Program-made: the position numbers and the translations under genes
Source of the DNA: Hydractinia symbiolongicarpus
Taxonomy: Eukaryota; Cnidaria; Hydrozoa; Anthoathecata; Hydractiniidae
Length of the DNA stretch: 60,000 nucleotides
Direction of reading: 5' to 3'
Assembly: GCF_029227915.1 (NCBI RefSeq)
Contig: NC_079875.1
Span: 6,822,001-6,882,000 of the forward strand
Notes under the pieces: generated by a model
The model's input: only the letters and a program-made list of their open reading frames with translations
Database searches by the model: none
Told to the model about the DNA's origin: nothing
Shown: positions 15,050 to 26,660 of the stretch, piece after piece
How positions within the stretch are numbered: the first letter of the stretch is position 1
Layout of the letters: every line of letters begins with the position of its first letter

Positions 15050-17261
15050 AGCTGTTAGCTGACTAACAAACGGAAAACTTTGGTTTGTTGAACTTACTGA
15101 TCACTGTAATGTTATTATTTTTACATTACTATTGTTTCTCTTTATATGTGTTTTACTAAGCATAAATAGCTAGCTTTAGTTTTAGCTAAGTGTTCCCAGT
15201 TTAAGTATATTTAACTGGGGGTCTTAGCTACTGTTAGCTAGCTAATGTTGTCCTCCATGGGCTAGCTCAACCTATGACTTATATTGTTATTCCTCTTTTT
15301 TAATTATCTATAGCTAGCTACCTTAGTTTCCAAACTTCTTTTCTTTTATGAGCACGAATTATGATGTAACAAGCTAGCTAGCTACCTACCTACAAAATCT
15401 TTAAAGACTTGAACTTTTGCAGATGTATTTTATATTTCTTTTCACATTTCCTGTAAACTTTACAAAGGGACCACGTGCAATATGACAAGTGGAATATTTT
15501 TTTTCTCCAGAATTTAAAGCGTGTGTGTTAAGTTATTTTTTATTGTTTTGTTTCTGACATCCTGTTTAACTTTCGTCAGCCTACATGTAAAATGCCAGGT
15601 TATTTTTACAGGGGTGTGTAGCTAGACATTTGATTGGAAATTTACATGGGTTTTTGACTTCATTTTAATTTATGAGAGGATGGTCGTTCGGTTCGGGAAG
15701 GTTGTTCGTGTTTTTGTTTGTGTTGCAAACTGCTGTTTTTTAAAATTTTCTGTAAACTTTTGTGGGAAAAAGACCACATGCAATATACTGAAAGCACAAA
15801 TTTTGTAGAATTGGCCTCCACTAAAGGCTGTTGTGTAAGCTAATGGCTTTTTCATAGTTCGTATTGTAAACTTTTGTTGGGGAGAACTAAACTGTATGTG
15901 ATGTCATTTTTGCTGGAAGAAAATTCCATGGTTTCACGTTTTTGTTAAGAATTTTATAATTGTGGTAATATATAACTGTGTTTGGTGATGATGAAAAAAC
16001 TTTTTTGTTTTTTATATTTTATGAAATGCCTGATTTTTCTATAATTTGATGTGTTTCATAACCTTTTTGTGGAAGATTTATGGGCAATAGCAATATAGAA
16101 CATGCTAAATGAACTGATTTTTGTTGATTTGGATGTGCTCCTCAAAAACCGATCTGTTTTACATTTTGTGTTAACTTGTGTGAGGACGGACCGTATATAC
16201 ACTCTGTTTTCCAAAAGTAATATCTTTGTTGATTCAAATTTACTCCTTATTTATTTTTGACATTCACGTTTAAAATGGTTGGTAAAGGTAACTACAGATC
16301 ATCATACAAAGAAAAATTTTTTCGTGTTCTTAACCTGTTAATTTTTACAATTTGTGTATATTTTTGGGAAACAGGATAGTATGTAATTGAATAAATGTTT
16401 TCCAGATATAAATTTGATGTTTTTTGACACTTCTGATTGAAATATTAAAGGTTTTTAACGAAGTAAATATTTGAAATGTGTTATTTCTGACTTTATTATT
16501 ATTGTTAGTGTTGTACTTGATTCTAACATTATTTTGATTAGTGTTTCAAGCTCTACACATAATCTTTGTTGATTCAAGTTTATTCTTTGCTCATTGATTT
16601 TTTGACATTTATGTTTAAAATTGTTGGTAAAGAAAAATTTTTGTGTTCTTAACTGGTTGATTTTTACATTTTGTGTAAATTTTTGTGGGAGAGCATGGTA
16701 ATGCAACTAAAATGACTGACTTTTCTAGATTTAAATTTTATGTTTTCCAAACTACGGCTTTTTCATATTTTTGTATAAGCGTAAGGGAAAATCAATATTT
16801 AAAATGTGTAAAAAACTTATTTTTGCTAACTCTTGGAGGCCTCCTTTTTGACACTTCAGAATAAAATACTGAGGGTTTTCAACATAATCACTTATAAGAT
16901 GTAAATATTTGAGATGCGTTATTTTTGAAATTGTTATTATCCGTGTTGTGACTGTTGGTGTTGTAACTGTCGGTCTTCTTACTGTCGGTTTTGTGAGTTT
17001 AGTGTTGTGAGTGTCGATGTTGTGAGTGTCGTTGTTGTAACTTTTTATCAACTAGATTTTACACCTTGCAAGCTGTTCTTTTTTATTTTGTGTAAGATTT
17101 GTGTGGAGGATTTAATGTGATTTGATATTTGACATTTTGTGTAAGATTTTAAGAACATTTTTTTGTATATACACTGCTGACGTCAGAAAAACATCTAAAA
17201 GAACCTATTTTCCCATTGTCCTTCTGCCTAAGTGGATTTCTCCACGGGCCTTATCGACTAA
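15050..17261 (+). mobile_element. Long non-autonomous Helitron P0
   Basis: The 3' end is clear: GCTGACGTCAG near 17177, then the GTGGA/TCCAC hairpin, TTATCGACTAA ending at 17261. The interior is the inverted counterpart of M4. Two internal stretches at about 16223-16400 and 16560-16740 are diverged tandem copies with a period near 340 bp. The left boundary given is only where similarity to M4 becomes visible. No ORF of interest. Confidence 0.65.
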
Positions 17262-17994
17262 TCTATATAATAATACGCCAGTTCCGTGTGTCTGTCTGTC
17301 ACTTTTGCAAAGTGGATTACATTCTTCAAAATTTTCTTTAACAAATTCTATAAAACATCGCCTATAAAATTGTTCTGTAATTTACCAAACTTTACCGATA
17401 AAATAGTATTGACGTCAAAGGAAAGTTAATTAAGATTAGTGAAGCCATTACAGTGCACCTAAAACTTTGAGGCCAAATAACTTGGAAACAAGGTGGTGAC
17501 GTCAATGATTTTTCACCGCGTGGGTAACTAGGGACCAACTAGGACCAATTTGGGTAATTTTCCCAAACCTGGGTCCCCGAATCCGTTTCGGAATGGACGG
17601 GTTGATGACGTCATCGAAAAACCTTCAAATCCTAATATCTCTGCAACAGTTTGTCAAAAGTACATGATCCTATACATTTTCTTCATCAGCGTTTCAAGAT
17701 CTATACAATGAAGGCAGCAGGTATACAATTTTCTAAAAAAAAAATTGGGGGGGTTTGACTGGCCATTGCTGACATCAGCAAAATGTTAAAACCCTTATGT
17801 CTCATTAACTGCTTATCAAAAAGATATAATCATATACATTTTCTTTATGAGCGTTTTAACATCTGCATAGTACAGGCAACGAATGAACTAAATTTCGCCA
17901 AATATTTTTGTAATTGCACTGCTGACGTCAGCAAACCAACTTTTTCAATGTCCTATTGCCTGAGTGGATTTCTCCACGGGACTTTATCGACTAG
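17262..17994 (+). mobile_element. Non-autonomous Helitron P1
   Basis: Begins TCTATATAATAATACGCCAG at 17262 and ends ACTTTATCGACTAG at 17994. It directly follows P0 and directly precedes P2. It contains TGACGTCA palindromes and the ACCCAAATTGG and AATCCGTTTCGG blocks. No coding capacity. Confidence 0.9.
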
Positions 17995-18574
17995 TCTCTT
18001 ATAATAATACGGAGCTTTTGTCTGTGACTTTTGCAAAGTGGATAAAATTTCTTTGATAAAGTCTATAAAACATCGCCTATAAATTTGTTCTGTAAATTAG
18101 CAAACTTTGACGTTAAAGCAATATTGACGTCAAAGGAAAGTATATTAAGATTAGTGAAGCCATTGCATTGCACTTTTAAATTTAAGGCTTAATAACATGG
18201 AAACGGGTGGAAATAACTGACGTCATCTCCTGCGTGGGTAACTAGGGACCACCTAGGACCAATTTGGGTAAGTTTCCCAAACCTGGGTCCCTAAATCCGT
18301 TTCGGAATGGGTGGGTTGATGACGTCATCAAAAAACCTTTAAACCCTAATATCTCTGCAACCGTTTGTCAAAAGTACATAATCCTATACATTTTCTTGAT
18401 CAGCGTTTCAAGATCTATGAGATAGAGGCAACAGGTATACAAATTTCTAAAAAAAATTTATCGGTTTTGACGGGGCCATTGCTGACGTTAGCAAAATCTT
18501 TAAATCCTTATATCTCATTAACATCAAAATTTTTATCCTGCTTTTGTGGATTTTCCACGGGCTTTATCGACTAG
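17995..18574 (+). mobile_element. Non-autonomous Helitron P2
   Basis: Begins TCTCTTATAATAATACGG at 17995 and ends GGGCTTTATCGACTAG at 18574, followed by T. It is the last unit of the plus-strand array. Confidence 0.88.
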
Positions 18575-18835
18575 TATTGAATAATGCAGATTGTCAGCAA
18601 CCTCAATCCCAGGGCTTTTTGCCGTCCCGTTATAAAAAAAAGTCAAGGAGCCCGGAGGTCAAGGTTGGATTATGCGTAATAAAAATTCAAATTACTGTAT
18701 TGTATGTTTTTGTTTGGCATCCCTTACATGGATTCAATGAGAGATTCAGTGGATTTTTCCACGGAAATTCGGCAAGTCATATTTATTTGCTAGTTTTTTT
18801 AAGTTTCTAAAAGATCCTGCTATGAGAAAGAAATA
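18575..18835. other. Helitron-like tail relic and short unassigned stretch
   Basis: Around 18748-18795 a GTGGATTTTTCCACGG hairpin followed some 30 bases later by CTAG resembles a decayed Helitron tail. Nothing else is recognised. Confidence 0.4.
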
Positions 18836-19771
18836 GTGTACTACAAAAAAAAGGGTGGATGGAAAGGACAGCATTCGTGTGACAAGCCATATAAATTATG
18901 TAAAAAAAATTTTGCACCCTTTAGTGGAATTCTGAGGAGGTTAAAAAATTGCAAAGCCTGCTTTATTCAAAAGTATATTAGTGGACGAATGAAGAAAGAG
19001 AAAGACGCCAATGGATAGAATCTTCCCAAGAAAAAAACATATAAATAATTTTTTAAAAGAATAGCAACAACCTGTGGAAGTATTTGATGTGGAATTTTTG
19101 GTGATAAATATGCATCTAATGCAATTTGGAAAGAAAACAAGAAACTAAAAATTAATGTGTTTTCTACAAAGTGTAAATTTATCGAGCACGTACTGGTTGC
19201 CAATGTACTACCTACTGATTTTGTTTAAACAAGAATACTGACAATTTTAAATCCTTGTAATACTGGTGAAAATTTCATTTTGTACAACAATCAAAAAATT
19301 AAAGGGGTTCTTTAAGATGTAAACGTCGTGCATTGTCCCCACTGTTGTTAACACTTTTGAGACAAGGAGAAACTTTTCAAGTTCCAGAAGTAATTCCACA
19401 AATACATACTAGCTTGGGTGAATTTTATGTATATAACCTTATTGTATGTTGCCCACTTACTAGCACGTTATACTTAAACTTATGTATTTTGATTATAAAA
19501 AGTCACAGAACTGTTAAAATTTTGGTTTGGACTGCACAAGGTAATTGCTTCACATTTTTTGGTCAGCTTTTCCCTGGAAGCGTACGTGACAAAAACATTG
19601 TAATTAAAAGTGGTCTTTTATATCCGGAATTATGGGAACCTAGAGATAAAATTATGGCAGATCGTCGTTTTTTAATTGCCGATTATGGTTAGCCGTTAGG
19701 TGTAGAACTTATCACACCATGTTTGCGACAGGACGTGAACAATTTACTGAAAGTTGGTTGCAGTCAATAGA
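18836..19771 (+). pseudogene. DDE transposase relic (DDE_Tnp_4, Harbinger/THAP-type)
   Basis: Residues from about 19495 to 19771 read as a DDE_Tnp_4-like block: HRTVKILVWTAQG, FPGSVRDKNIVIKSGLLYPEL, then DKIMADRRFLIADYG. An in-frame TAG at 19690-19692 is followed in the same frame by PLGVELITPCLRQD, which continues the family pattern. The usual MADRGF motif is changed to MADRRF. Coding potential at 18836-19015 (Lys- and Cys-rich) may be an upstream part but is not recognisable. No terminal inverted repeats were found. Confidence 0.65.
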
Positions 19772-20209
19772 TAGCAGTCAAAAGGAATACATGTGTATCA
19801 TATACTACAAAGAGGATAGAGTGATTCCTGTGAATTTATAAGGATCACTGAATCAAATAATTTCAATATGTGCAATCTTGACTAATTTTTAAACAAAATC
19901 CCTAAAATCCCAAAATCAAAACAATTTCTGATGGTAAAAAATTGTGCCTTTAATTATTCGAAAATAAAATACTGAAAAAATAAATAATAAAAATGTCCGC
20001 ACCATTTTTTACAACTTTTTAAAAGAAGTAAATGTCAGTAATTTTTTGATGAAAAGTTTTTGATGTTGGGCGATTATGTATATATTACAGAGTTTATTAG
20101 TCATGATTTATCTCCAGAAATAATGTTGCAAGTTTTCCCAAATTTATTGCATAGTGAGGCAGTGCATTTTTTTGGTACCAAAAAAATTTGTGTGCTAGCT
20201 TCAATTGAA
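19772..20209. other. Unassigned stretch before the Penelope-like element
   Basis: AT-rich. A short open frame at about 20060-20257 runs into the inverted repeat of the next element and matches nothing I recognise. Confidence 0.4.
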
Positions 20210-21481
20210 ACCATGTCACAATACTACAAAAATTATCTGTTTAAAACAAGTTTATAAAGTTATTGACAATTCCCTTTTTTTCTCCTGATTTAAAATTTTG
20301 TTTGATCTCTTTTCCTGGTTGTCTCTTTGTTTATTTTCAACGGTGAATATTACAGACAGGTTGACGGTGCGGCCATGGGCTTTCCATTGGGACCGCCCCT
20401 TGCTAACGTATTTTTATGTCCCCACGAGCCAACCTGTCCATCTACATACAAGCCATCGCTATACAAACGTTATGTGGATGTTTTGTATTGTTTAGATCGA
20501 TGGATCAATTGGAGTCTTTTAGTTGTTTTTTTGAACTCTAAACACTGTAACATATATTTTACTTTTGAGAAGGAACATGATTCTTCTTTTTCCTTTTTGG
20601 ATAACAAAATCGACAGGACTTGTGATACATTTTGTACTAGTGTTTATAGAAAGCCCACTTTTAGTGGCGTGTATACTAATTTTACTAGCTTCATACCGCT
20701 GTCATACAAATATAGTTTGGTATATTCTTTATTGTTCCTTTGTTTCCGTATCACTTCGGATTTTTCTAGATTTCACCTCGAAGTTAAGTTTCTTAAGAAT
20801 ACACTATCTAAGAATGGTTATTCTGTTATTTTCGTTGATACGTGTGTCAAAAGATTTCTTAACAAGCTATACGTTCCTCCTGCTCCTGCCTCCTGTTTCG
20901 ATATTCCTAAGAAAAAGGTTCTTATTGTTTTGCCTTACTTTGGTACAGTTTCCTTACAAGCTACAACACGCCTTAGGAAACTTTTTCGTAAACAGCTACA
21001 ATGCTGTTCATTACAGGTTGTTTTTAAGTCATCATTAAGATTTTCGTCTGTGTTTCGCTTCAAAGATAAACTTCTTAGGTCTTTCCTTTCAAGTGTTGTA
21101 TACAAATCTTCGTGTAGTGGCTGCAACGCTACTTATATTGGTAAGACAATACGGCACTTGAAAGTAAGATCTTGTGAACATCTAGGATTTTCGCATCTCA
21201 CTGGTAAGAGGGTTGCTACGCAACAACCATCTGCGGTTAGCGAAAACTGACTTATGTCGTCACACAAGGCTGACGGCAATAATTTTACTGTTTTGTCATC
21301 TGATGCACACCATTATTTACTTGAGATAAAGGAGAGCCTCTTTATACTTAAAGAGAAGCCTGTACTCAATGATTACATCTGCGCCTTTATATTTATTTAA
21401 TTAATTTATCAGCAAGGGGATTGTCAATAACTTTATAAACTTGTTTTATACAGAAATTTTTGTAATATTGTGATCATGGCT
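20210..21481 (+). mobile_element. Penelope-like element with terminal inverted repeats
   Basis: The left end (20210-20272) and right end (21416-21481) are inverted copies about 63 bp long. The inner 31 bp match almost perfectly (aagtttataaagttattgac against its complement) and the outer part is slightly diverged. The RT and GIY-YIG coding region lies between them. Inverted terminal copies are known for Penelope-like elements. A 15-bp word, attgaaaccatgtca, also occurs at 20204-20218 and 21587-21601. Confidence 0.8.
20281..21397 (+). pseudogene. Penelope-like RT with GIY-YIG endonuclease, damaged
   Basis: The frame encodes the C-terminal part of a Penelope-type reverse transcriptase: FNGEYYRQVDGAAMGFPLGPPLAN (split here for length as FNGEYYRQVDGAAMG and FPLGPPLAN), then YKRYVDV, FSFLDNKI and YRKPTFSG. 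A GIY-YIG nuclease follows, with ATYIGKTIRHLKVRSCEH near 21130-21185. A TGA at 21248-21250 interrupts the frame, but the reading continues in frame to 21397 with HHYLLEIKESLF, the expected end of the nuclease domain. The catalytic YVDD is YVDV, so the second Asp is lost. The N-terminal RT motifs and any ATG are missing. The copy is 5' truncated and dead. Confidence 0.85.
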
Positions 21482-21961
21482 CCAGAAGACCTGAAAGCTC
21501 AATATGTGAAGGAATATGTGAAGAAAATAATATTGTTATTTTTCTCAATGTTTGTTACATATTTAACGTTTCCATCACTTAGTTTTATTGAAACCATGTC
21601 ATTTAAGTTTTTAGTTCTTCTGAATTTAAATTTTTTTAATTTCAATTATACGAATCTCTTTGGTATATCGGGTATTGCTGGAAATAAGAAGTATCTCTGC
21701 ATGCTGATGGTGCATTAAAATCAAAAATACTACAATAAACAATAAATTCAGGAGGCGAATGATATGGAAGTTAACTAATTAAATTATTATTGAGAGTGCC
21801 TATCTCCACTATAATTCAACATACTTTTTGATACAAAGCCACACCGAGAGAAAATGTTTTAAAAAATTTAACAACTTCTGCCCCATTTTTATTTTTTTTA
21901 AAATTATTGGATCATAATTTTATAAAAAAGAATATTAATACAAAATGCAAGCCATACAAAC
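21482..21961. other. Unassigned, probable UCHL5 intron sequence
   Basis: No recognisable coding sequence. If the minus-strand deubiquitinase gene continues leftward, this is intron, and the Penelope-like element lies inside that intron. Confidence 0.4.
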
Positions 21962-22288
21962 CTTGCAAAACTGTTATGAACTTCTTTGATCGTATCGGAA
22001 TTCGATAAACTTAAACCTTTCAGCTGCAAAAACAACAACAAATAAGTTAGAAGAGAGTCAGTACTTCCTACTATGACAATAGCACACATTGCAAGCTGGA
22101 TTAAAAAAGCAGACTAATAAACGTTCTGCACCACATTATACACATATGCTGCCGGTACTTACTGCTGGGTCGAACTGCTTAGAGAATTCTTTAAATGATG
22201 ACAAATTCTCGCCCAACTGCACATCAGCATGATTGGTGTTTAAAAGAATGCTAATAATGGCTTGTGTTGCACACGCATTGTTTATCAC
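21962..22288 (-). CDS. UCHL5: UCHL5/UCH37-like deubiquitinase, two internal exons
   Basis: Two minus-strand exons with good splice sites. The first, 22288-22163 (126 nt, phase 0 at both ends), follows CTTCAG and precedes GTAAGT. It encodes [20 protein letters not shown] and then [12 protein letters not shown]. The Cys of NNACATQAI is the catalytic nucleophile of the UCH peptidase family. The second, 22023-21962 (62 nt), follows TTTTTGCAG and precedes GTTTGT. It encodes [20 protein letters not shown], the next block of UCHL5. The spacing and phase join them without a gap. UCHL5 removes ubiquitin at the proteasome and in INO80. The other exons were not found: upstream ones would lie past the Helitron array at 22358-24723 and downstream ones to the left. 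The gene may be whole with long introns, or be a fragment. Confidence 0.85.
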
Positions 22289-22357
22289 CTGAAGTGAAAT
22301 TTATTTTAAACGTTAAATTACATTTGTGGAAAGAAAAGTTCAGTGGAAATGTCATCA

Positions 22358-23414
22358 TCTCTATAATAATACGCCAGTTCCGTGTGTCTGTAACAGGCAA
22401 AGTGGATATGTTCATTTTCCTTTAATTTTACCGAAATTTTCTTTGAAGTAACCGAAAAATGCATGTCTAATATGCTAAATTTTTTGACGGTACGGCGCGA
22501 CGTCAATAACACCACTTTAACGTCAATATCCTATATTAAATTAATGAAGCCGTTACAGTGCACTTAAAACTTTGAGGCCAAATAACTTGGAAACGAGGTG
22601 GTGACGTCAATGATTTTTCACTGCGTGGGTAACTAGGGACCACCTGAAACCAATTTGGGTAAGTTTCCCAAACCTGGATGCCCGAATCCGTTTCGGAATG
22701 GACGGGTTGATGACGTCATCACAAAACCTTCAAATCCCAATATTTCTGCAACCGTTTGTCAAAAGTGCACGTTCCTATACATTTTCTTGATCAGCATTTC
22801 AAGATCTATATGATGAATGCAACGGGTGTACAAATTTGTGAAGAAATTTTTCTTTGGAACTTTTGATAGGGACTTTGCTGACGTCAGCAAAATTTTAAAG
22901 CCCTTAAATCTCCTTAGGCGTTTGTCAAAAACATAGGATACTATACATTTTCTTGATCAGCGTTTCAAGATCTATACGATGAATGCAACGGGTGTACGAA
23001 TTTGTGAAGAAATTTTTTTTGGAACTTTTGATAGGGACTTTGCTGACGTCAGCAAAATTTTAAAGCCCTTAAATCTCCTTAGACGTTTGTCAAAAACATA
23101 GGATACTATACATTTTCTTGATCAGCGTTTCAAGATCTATACGATGAAGGCAACAGGTATACAAATTTCTAAAAAAAAGTTTTGGGGGTTTGACTGGCCA
23201 TTGCTGACGTCAGCAAAATTTTAAAACCCTTATATCTCATTAACCGCTCATCAAAAGCACATGATCATATACATTTTCTTGATCAGCAGTTTAAGCTCTA
23301 CACAATAGAGGCAACGTGGAAACACAGTTCTACTTTTTTTTGTGGATGGGTTGCTGACGTCATCAAAATTTTTATTCTGCCTCAGTGGATTTTTCCACGG
23401 GCTTTATCGACTAG
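22358..23414 (+). mobile_element. Non-autonomous Helitron Q1, internally amplified
   Basis: Starts TCTCTATAATAATACGCCAG after host A and ends GGGCTTTATCGACTAG. It is longer than its relatives because a block of about 160-175 bp (CTTGATCAGCG, TTTCAAGATCTATACGATG, GCTGACGTCAGC) is repeated about three to four times. TGACGTCA occurs at 22602, 22711, 22879, 23044, 23205 and 23355. It begins about 70 bp upstream of the UCHL5 exon on the opposite strand. Confidence 0.9.
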
Positions 23415-24148
23415 TCTATATAATAATACGCCAGTTCCGTGTCTCTGTGACAGGCAAAGTGGATGTCTTCATTTTCCTTTGATGTTGCCGAAAAATGCAT
23501 CTCTAATATGTCAAATTTTCTGACGTTACGGCGCAACGAAAATAACACTACTTTAACGTCAATATCCTATGTTAAATTAATGAAGCCATTACAGTGCACC
23601 TAAAACTTTGAGGCCAAATAACTTGGAAACGAGGTGGTGACGTCAATGATTTTTCACCGCGTGGGTAACTAGGGACCAACTAGGACCAATTTGGGTAATT
23701 TTCCCAAACCTGGGTCCCCGAATCCGTTTCGGAATGGACGGGTTGATGACGTCATCGAAAAACCTTCAAATCCTAATATCTCTGCAACCGTTTGTCAAAA
23801 ATACGCGATCCTATACATTTTCTTGATAAGCGTTTCAAGACCTATACAATGAAGGCAGCAGGTATACAAATTTCTAAAAAGAAAATTTGGGGGGTTTGAC
23901 TGGCCATTGCTGACATCAGCAAAATGTTAAAATCCCTTATGTCTCATTAACTGCTTATCAAAAAGATATGATCATATACATTTTCTTGGTCAGCGTTTTA
24001 ACATCAGCATAGTACAGGCAACGAATAAACTAAATTTCGCCAAATATTTTTGTAATTGCACTGCTGACGTCAGCAAAAAATCTAAAACAACCTACTTTTC
24101 CATTGTCCTTCTGCCTAAGTGGATTTTTCCACGGGCCTTATCGACTAG
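23415..24148 (+). mobile_element. Non-autonomous Helitron Q2
   Basis: Begins TCTATATAATAATACGCCAG directly after Q1 and ends GGGCCTTATCGACTAG. It is very similar to P1, including the block 'gactggccattgctgacatc'. No coding capacity. Confidence 0.92.
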
Positions 24149-24723
24149 TCTATATAATAATACGCCAGTTCTGTCTGTCTGTGACTTTTGCGAAGTGGAT
24201 AAAATTTCTTTGATAAAGTCTATAAAACATCGTCTATAAATTTGTTTTGTAAATTACCAAACTTTGACGTTAAAGCAATATTGACGTCTAAGGAAAGTAT
24301 ATTAAGATTAGTGAAGCCATTGCATTGCACTTTTAAATTTAAGGCTAAATAACTTGGAAACGGGTGGAAATAACTGACGTCATCTCCTCCGTAGGTAACT
24401 AGGGACCACCTTTGACCAATTTGGGTAAGTTTCCCAAACCTGGGTCCCTGAATCCGTTTCGGGAATGGACGGGTTGATGACGTCATCAAAAAACCTTCAA
24501 ACCCTAATATCTCTGCAACCGTTTGTCAAAAATACACGATCCTATACATTTTCTTGATCAGCGTTTCAAGATCTATACGATGAAGGCAACAGGCATACAC
24601 ATTTCTGAAAAAAAAAGTTTTGTGTTCTGACATGTCTCTGCTGACGTCATCAAAATTTAAATGACGGTTATTTTTCTCTGTTATCCTGCCTAAGTGGATT
24701 TTTCCACGGGCCTTATCGACTAT
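24149..24723 (+). mobile_element. Non-autonomous Helitron Q3
   Basis: Begins TCTATATAATAATACGCCAG directly after Q2. The hairpin and CCTTATCGACTA are followed by (TA)n, so the final G of CTAG is changed or the end was eroded by the TA repeat. Confidence 0.88.
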
Positions 24724-24954
24724 ATATATATATATAATTGTAATAAAAAAAAACAAAAGGGCAGCTGCCCAAAGTCGTGAATTTTTTATCATACCCCAAG
24801 AAGGGCAAAACTATGCAAAGTGAAGCACATTCTTTTATCAAACTGCATACTTGCGTCTTTAAACTTTATAAACTTACTATTTTTAAAGACGCCTGAACTT
24901 AATTTAATGAAAAAAATCGCTCTTATGAACACATATTTAACCAAATTTATTAAA

Positions 24955-26660
24955 TATGGCTAATACAGATTTTAATATCACTGATGCAGATTCGGATTCG
25001 GAAGTAGATGCATATTTTGACAAAGAAGGGGTTAATAGATATTACTTTAACATATAGAGGATTCAATTATTATGAGAATTTGTAATTCTTAAAGCACCAT
25101 CATGGCCATGATATTAGCACAAGGACATTTTTGCGACGATTCAAGGCATATGGTTTGAAGCGACCTTGCACAGACAGTATTTCGAATCCTAATTTCGAAT
25201 CCTAATTTCGAATCCTAATTTAAGTCACGATGAAGTTCGTCGAAGAATATCAGAAATAATCAATGGGCCTGGTTCTTCTGGGGGCTATCGCACTGTGTGA
25301 CATTTGCTGGAAATGGAGGGTATAAGAGTACTAAGAATTATTGTGCAAACTTTACTCAACAAGGTACTTGATCTGGTTGCTAGCGAAAATCGTAGAAGGC
25401 ACAGATTTCGTAGACGGCAGTACAGTACCTTCCAGATGCAAGCGTACGCGTACGCTCAAGTTTCACACCTTTTTCTCGGAGGCGGTGTGGTTTGTCTTTT
25501 GTTCTTATTAATTATCTTGCGAGTCTTGTAAGTCATTAACTTGCGCGTAATAAACAAAAGATTATTGAAGAAAAAATAGCTTATTATAACTGCGCGTAAC
25601 TATTGTTAAATAGTGTTAACATAACTATTCCCAATAGCATATTTGCAAATGTTATCAACTCTATCAATGTTACACGAAGAGCCATTGTTAATATTTTTAT
25701 TAAACAAATGTTTTGCGTGGAAACTAAATAAACTAGCGAGAAGGCATTGTTGGTTGCGCGGGTTAAAAAAAGCTTTTAAGCGATAGAAATTATTATATTT
25801 TAACAAAGATTGAAACTTTAATTTTAATAGAAATGTTTTTTTAGATTGCATTTTAAAACTTTAAAAACGAAAAACGGCGATAAAAATGTTTTTTTTAGAT
25901 CGCATTTTAAAAGTTTAAAAACGAACAGCGGCGATAGAAATGTTTTTTAGATCGCATTTTAAAAGTTTAAAAACGGAAAACAGCGATAGAAATGTTTTTT
26001 TAGATCGCATTTTAAAAGTTTAAAAAACGGAAAACAGCGATAGAAATGTTTTTTTAGATCACGTTTTAAAAGTTTAAAAAACGGAAAACAGCGATAGAAA
26101 TGTTTTTTTAGATCGCATTTTAAAAGTTTAAAAAACGGAAAACAGCGATAGAAATGTTTTTTTAGATCACATTTTAAAAGTTTAAAAACGAATATGAAAA
26201 CCCGGAACCAATTTTTTATGACACATCGATGGATACGACAAATTGAAACCTTGGGGCTTTCCTATCCATGGTCCTATAGATGGATATAGTCGTAAAATGC
26301 TTCGGCTCAATGTAACTAAATCTCTAATAATCCAGACAATATTGCTCACTATTACTTAGACACAGTAAGTAACCTAGATGGCTGTCCTGTAGAGCTCATC
26401 ACTGATCTTACAGAAAATGCTCTAGGAGCATCCATTCAAGCATATTTCAGAGGTGATCCAGACGCACATCGATATTATCATCCTCACGAAATCAAAGAAT
26501 AGAAGGATGGTGGCCTAAATATTGTAAACAAGGATCAAGTTAGTGGAGAAATTTTTTCAAAGATGTTGAACAGAATCATTGACACAAACTCACAAATCAG
26601 TTTGGAAGCGCTGTGGTTTTCATTTTCCAAAGTGCTGCAAAACGGTTGTCATACAGTTAA
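24955..26660 (+). pseudogene. Decayed integrase-core (rve-type) gene
   Basis: Fragments in different frames match the layout of animal integrase-core-domain proteins of mobile origin. Near 25100-25290 there is a helix-turn-helix-like part (RTFLRRFKAYGLKRP, then LSHDEVRRRISEIINGPGSS and GGYRTVWHLLEMEGIRV). ENRRRHRFRRRQYS follows near 25385. After an interruption of about 760 bp, the catalytic core resumes near 26228 (IDGYDKLKPWGFPIHGPIDG, then YSRKMLRLNV) and continues with ARG-free text HYYLDTVSNLDGCPVELITD and YFRGDPDAHRYYHP. The DxxT/DxGTEN region reads DLTENA. Several frameshifts and stops are present. A 15-bp unit (ttcgaatcctaattt) is repeated three times at about 25180-25220. The gene is dead. 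No terminal repeats were found. Confidence 0.75.
25825..26192. repeat. Minisatellite, seven copies of a 52-54 bp unit
   Basis: Units begin gcgatagaaatg and contain ttagatcgcattttaaaagt. Starts are near 25825, 25877, 25931, 25983, 26037, 26091 and 26145. The array lies inside the interruption of the integrase-core relic. Confidence 0.95.

Noticed and set aside
25825-26192. CRISPR-like array
   Set aside because: The units are continuous tandem copies without unique spacers, in a eukaryotic setting.
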